This document shows, piece after piece, positions 6,651 to 8,261 of a DNA stretch of 8,261 nt. The stretch's first letter is position 1. Each line of letters starts with the position of its first letter. The position numbers and the translations under genes are program-made. Source of the stretch: Pseudomonadota bacterium (GTDB taxonomy: Bacteria; Desulfobacterota; Desulfovibrionia; Desulfovibrionales; Desulfovibrionaceae); contig JAEZMB010000150.1 in NCBI GenBank assembly GCA_023435825.1, positions 1 through 8,261 of the forward strand, given 5' to 3'. The notes under the pieces are model-generated. The model worked only from the letters and a program-made list of their open reading frames with translations. It ran no database searches and had not been told where the DNA came from.

Positions 6651-6846
6651 CAGGCAGGCAAGGCCGCAGCGTCTTGCCAAGACCTGCTTCCAAGACGACG
6701 CCAATGCGCGCGTCGCCCCGTCGCCGGCAGTCGGCGGCCGGGGCATGTCTCGCGCCACGCGAGCCACTCCACCAACGCGGTCGACCGCGACGGCCGGGCC
6801 ACACGCGCCCGTCCCACAGCCTGACGCCAACGGGCATCGATATGCC
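6651..6846 (+). other. Hairpin-dense untranslated stretch (possible structured leader or small RNA)
   Basis: I find no credible gene between tatC and the 6893 start. The stretch contains, in order: GGCAAG/CTTGCC (6657-6662 with 6673-6678), flanked by CAGG/CCTG (6651-6654 with 6683-6686); GCCCCG/CGGGGC (6715-6720 with 6739-6744), enclosing GCCG/CGGC; CTCGCG-CCA-CGCGAG (6749-6763), a perfect triloop hairpin; the 14-bp palindrome CGCGGTCGACCGCG (6776-6789); and GGCAT-CGAT-ATGCC (6833-6846). This could be a long structured 5' UTR of the lipoprotein gene or a separate RNA. It matches no riboswitch consensus I know. Confidence 0.4.
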
Positions 6847-6892
6847 AGATGCCGGCGCAAAGGCGCGGTCGCCCCGAAGCCATGGAGCGACG

Positions 6893-7399
6893 ATGCGACA
6901 AGCACGAATCGTGATCACGGCCCTGACCCTGCTCGTCACGTCCCTGTCCCTGCCGGGCTGCGCCACAGCCCGAGGGGGCGGGCAACTCGCCGAGGCCGCC
7001 CCGCCGGCGGCCAAGAAGAAACCCGAGGACGCCGCCGTGGGCCGCCTGGACGACCCGGGCTACCTGTTCGGCACGCGGCCGCTGGCTCCGGCCAAGTCCG
7101 TGCGCGTCAAGGCCCTGGCCTATACCGGCTGCTCGCCCAAGGCCAAAAACAAGCGCGCCACGCGTGGGGCCTGGGGCGACGTGCTCACCCGCGACGGCAA
7201 GGCGGTGGCCGTCTCGCCCGACCTCCTGGACATGGGCCTGGATCGGGGCGACCTTATCACCATCGAGGGCCTGGGGCAGTTCAAGGTCCTGGACGTCATG
7301 CACGGCCGCCACGACAAGACCATCGACATTTTCTACGGCGACGACGCCTGCGGCGCGGTGCAATGGGGCAAGCGCACGCTGACCATCACCTGGCAGTGA
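6893..7399 (+). CDS. 3D-domain (MltA/YuiC-like double-psi beta barrel) lipoprotein
   Basis: A 168-residue probable lipoprotein. The N-terminus (MRQAR, then a hydrophobic core) ends in the lipobox LPGC, with C23 as the lipidated residue, followed by a Gly/Ala/Pro/Lys linker. Residues about 70-168 form a 3D domain, the fold of the catalytic barrel of MltA-type lytic transglycosylases: VKALAYTGC, RGAWGDVLTRDGKAVAVSPD, GDLITIEGLGQFKVLDVM, TIDIFYGDD and QWGKRTLTI. Two of the three family aspartates are visible (D134 and D145). The first, usually in AVDP, is Ser108 here (AVSP). The DVMHGR wording resembles the DTMNxR form seen in YuiC-like members. C80 and C153 might pair. The ATG at 6893 has GGAG 5 nt upstream and begins the signal peptide; a TTG extension to 6674 would mask that peptide. 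A role in cell-wall binding or cleavage is inferred from the family; the substitution leaves activity uncertain. Confidence 0.86.
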   Translation: MRQARIVITALTLLVTSLSLPGCATARGGGQLAEAAPPAAKKKPEDAAVGRLDDPGYLFGTRPLAPAKSVRVKALAYTGCSPKAKNKRATRGAWGDVLTRDGKAVAVSPDLLDMGLDRGDLITIEGLGQFKVLDVMHGRHDKTIDIFYGDDACGAVQWGKRTLTITWQ

Positions 7400-7614
7400 C
7401 GCCCCGGCCGGCCTGACGCGCCCTTCCTGTTCGCGCGCCCGTGCCGCCGTTCGTTGGCCAGCGCGGCCTGGACTTTGTCACGCTCTTGCCGCCAGCGTGG
7501 GCGCCTCACCGGAGCCTTTGCAGGCCAAGCTGCTCTTCCTGCATTCTCGCATCGTTGGAAAAAGCGCCCCTGTCGCGGCGTAGACGTCTGGCCCGGCCGC
7601 TTACGCCAACAACG

Positions 7615-7637
7615 AGAAGCCGGCCGGCCTCTTTATT
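7615..7637 (+). terminator. Weak candidate terminator between convergent genes
   Basis: AGAAGCC (7615-7621) pairs with GGCCTCT (7626-7632), one mismatch, around the loop GGCC and is followed by TTATT. It lies 216 nt after the 3D lipoprotein stop and 38 nt before the 3' end of the convergent small membrane gene. Otherwise I see only one 6-bp hairpin (CACGCT/AGCGTG, 7479-7499) in the 275-bp gap from 7400 to 7674, and no gene. Confidence 0.33.
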
Positions 7638-7674
7638 CGCTCTTGGGCGTCATGGCCTTTCTGGACGCGAGACG

Positions 7675-7884
7675 TCAGAACCCGGCCGGCAGGGCTTCCA
7701 CCAGCACATAGCGGGCGGCAAATCCCAGGGCGTAGACCACGACGAAGGCCAGGAAGGCGGCCCGAAAGACGCCGGCCCCGCCGTTTTTTTCGGCCCGCCG
7801 GGCCAGGATGAAGCCCAGGACGGCGGCCAGCACGATGCCAAGCCCCAGGGCCGCCCCGACCACCGCCAACGACAAATCTTCCAT
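7675..7884 (-). CDS. Small two-helix membrane protein of unknown function
   Basis: A 69-residue hydrophobic protein I cannot assign to a family. Residues about 6-28 (LAVVGAALGLGIVLAAVLGFILA) are one membrane helix. A basic, glycine-containing loop follows (RRAEKNGGAGVFR, 29-41), and residues about 42-63 form a second helix before the short end ALPAGF. The positive loop predicts an N-out/C-out hairpin with the loop in the cytoplasm. The ATG at 7884 is chosen because AGGAGG lies 8 nt upstream and a promoter-like element sits just before that; longer in-frame starts would add Gly/Arg-rich residues with no support. It is monocistronic as far as can be seen and convergent with the 3D lipoprotein gene. 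Start, ribosome binding site and promoter together make it a likely real gene despite its size. Confidence 0.68.
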   Translation of the reverse strand: MEDLSLAVVGAALGLGIVLAAVLGFILARRAEKNGGAGVFRAAFLAFVVVYALGFAARYVLVEALPAGF

Positions 7885-7911
7885 GCCCCTGCCCTCCTGC
7901 CTGTTTCCCGC

Positions 7912-7939
7912 CTTGTAGCCCATTGGCGGCCATTGTCCA
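7912..7939 (-). promoter_or_regulatory. Candidate sigma70 promoter for the small membrane protein
   Basis: Read on the minus strand, TGGACA (7939-7934; 5/6 match) is followed after 16 nt by TACAAG (7917-7912; 4/6 match). Transcription would begin near 7905, just ahead of the AGGAGG ribosome binding site at 7898-7893. Confidence 0.5.
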
Positions 7940-7992
7940 CCCGGTTTGCCGCCGGGTCCGGCTGGAACGATGCGATCCGGCCGGCGGCCAAC

Positions 7993-8020
7993 AAAAAACG
8001 CGCGCCCTTTCGAGCGCGCG
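7993..8020 (-). terminator. Strong rho-independent terminator of a minus-strand transcript entering from the right
   Basis: On the minus strand a 7-bp all-G/C stem, CGCGCGC (8020-8014) with GCGCGCG (8005-7999), closes the 8-nt loop TCGAAAGG. Six consecutive T residues (7998-7993) follow directly. There is no U-tract on the plus strand, so the direction is clear. It ends transcription upstream of the small membrane gene's own promoter, insulating that gene. Confidence 0.82.
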
Positions 8021-8261
8021 CCGTGAAAAACCAGGTGTTGCATGCACGATAACCAACAACTTCCGCCGCTCCCCACCGGCAAGGCCGTGTTGTGTATTCC
8101 AGCGAGGCTGCGACAACAACACTGACGGGGCTTCCTGGCCCGCCCGAACCGGTGACCCCGTGCCGCGTCCCCTTTCAGGGATTGCCGGACACCGTTGCTC
8201 AGTCCGCCGGAGAGCCAAGCCGCCCCCCTTAAACCTTTCCCCCATTTCGGGGGGTCTGGGG
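8021..8261 (-). other. Gene-free structured stretch before the minus-strand terminator (possible ncRNA 3' part or 3' UTR)
   Basis: No credible reading frame is present on either strand. Complementary segments, in plus-strand coordinates, are: GTGTTGT/ACAACAC (8087-8093 with 8116-8122) enclosing CAGC-GAG-GCTG (8100-8110); ACGGGG/CCCCGT (8125-8130 with 8156-8161); the long-range CCGGCAA/TTGCCGG (8076-8082 with 8182-8188); and CCCCC/GGGGG around ATTTC (8239-8253). With the terminator immediately downstream on the minus strand, this looks like the 3' portion of a transcript. It is either a non-coding RNA or the untranslated tail of a gene beyond the window. I found no match by eye to tmRNA, RNase P RNA, SRP RNA or 6S RNA. 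Confidence 0.38.

Noticed and set aside
6674..6892. TTG-initiated N-terminal extension of the 3D lipoprotein
   Set aside because: It would add 73 Arg/Pro-rich residues before the lipoprotein signal peptide and has no ribosome binding site. The ATG at 6893 has GGAG 5 nt upstream.
7990..8043. A leader peptide (MQHLVFHGARSKGR...) running across the 7993-8020 terminator, suggesting attenuation of the small membrane gene
   Set aside because: No ribosome binding site at suitable distance, no run of one regulatory amino acid, no visible anti-terminator pairing, and the small gene has its own promoter downstream.
7441..8052. Plus-strand open frame spanning the convergent region
   Set aside because: Composition is that of random GC-rich translation, with no motif and no ribosome binding site. 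It overlaps the better supported minus-strand small membrane gene and a terminator.
8021..8261. A known housekeeping RNA (tmRNA, RNase P RNA, SRP RNA or 6S RNA)
   Set aside because: I could not find the conserved sequence blocks of these RNAs on either strand, so no name is assigned.

Overview
The window is very rich in G+C, and its genes show a strong bias for G or C at third codon positions. The gene content (an exported Sel1-repeat serine protease, an EI24/CysZ-type membrane protein, a Kup potassium transporter, TatC and a 3D-domain lipoprotein) and the protein style suggest a high-GC Gram-negative bacterium. My best guess is a Desulfovibrionaceae-like deltaproteobacterium (Desulfovibrio or Solidesulfovibrio type). 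That placement is an impression from sequence style, not a proven assignment. I see no transposase, integrase, CRISPR array, tRNA or rRNA.

Layout. Positions 1-1685 hold a two-gene minus-strand operon: a small exported protein of unknown function, overlapping by 4 bp (ATGA) a secreted trypsin-like protease with Sel1 repeats. The protease runs off the left edge of the window. A divergent intergenic region at 1686-1867 separates it from a plus-strand pair: a small unknown protein (1868-2152) and an EI24/CysZ-family membrane protein (2183-2908). After a 171-bp gap comes kup (3080-4975, probable TTG start), then tatC (5150-6373), which has unusually long disordered tails. A 519-bp gene-free stretch follows. 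It contains two perfect inverted repeats (the second a convincing terminator), a possible promoter, and a hairpin-dense leader in front of a 3D-domain lipoprotein gene (6893-7399). A small two-helix membrane protein is encoded convergently on the minus strand (7675-7884). The right end (7885-8261) has no credible gene. It does hold a promoter for the small membrane protein, a strong minus-strand terminator, and a structured stretch upstream of that terminator that could be the 3' part of a non-coding RNA or a 3' UTR.

Functionally this is mostly a cell-envelope neighbourhood: nearly every gene encodes an exported, lipidated or integral membrane protein. The window alone does not show that the transcription units act in one pathway. 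The best candidates for something undescribed are the two structured non-coding stretches (6651-6892 and 8021-8261), the A-tract inverted repeat after tatC, and the long TatC tails. None amounts to a demonstrated new system.
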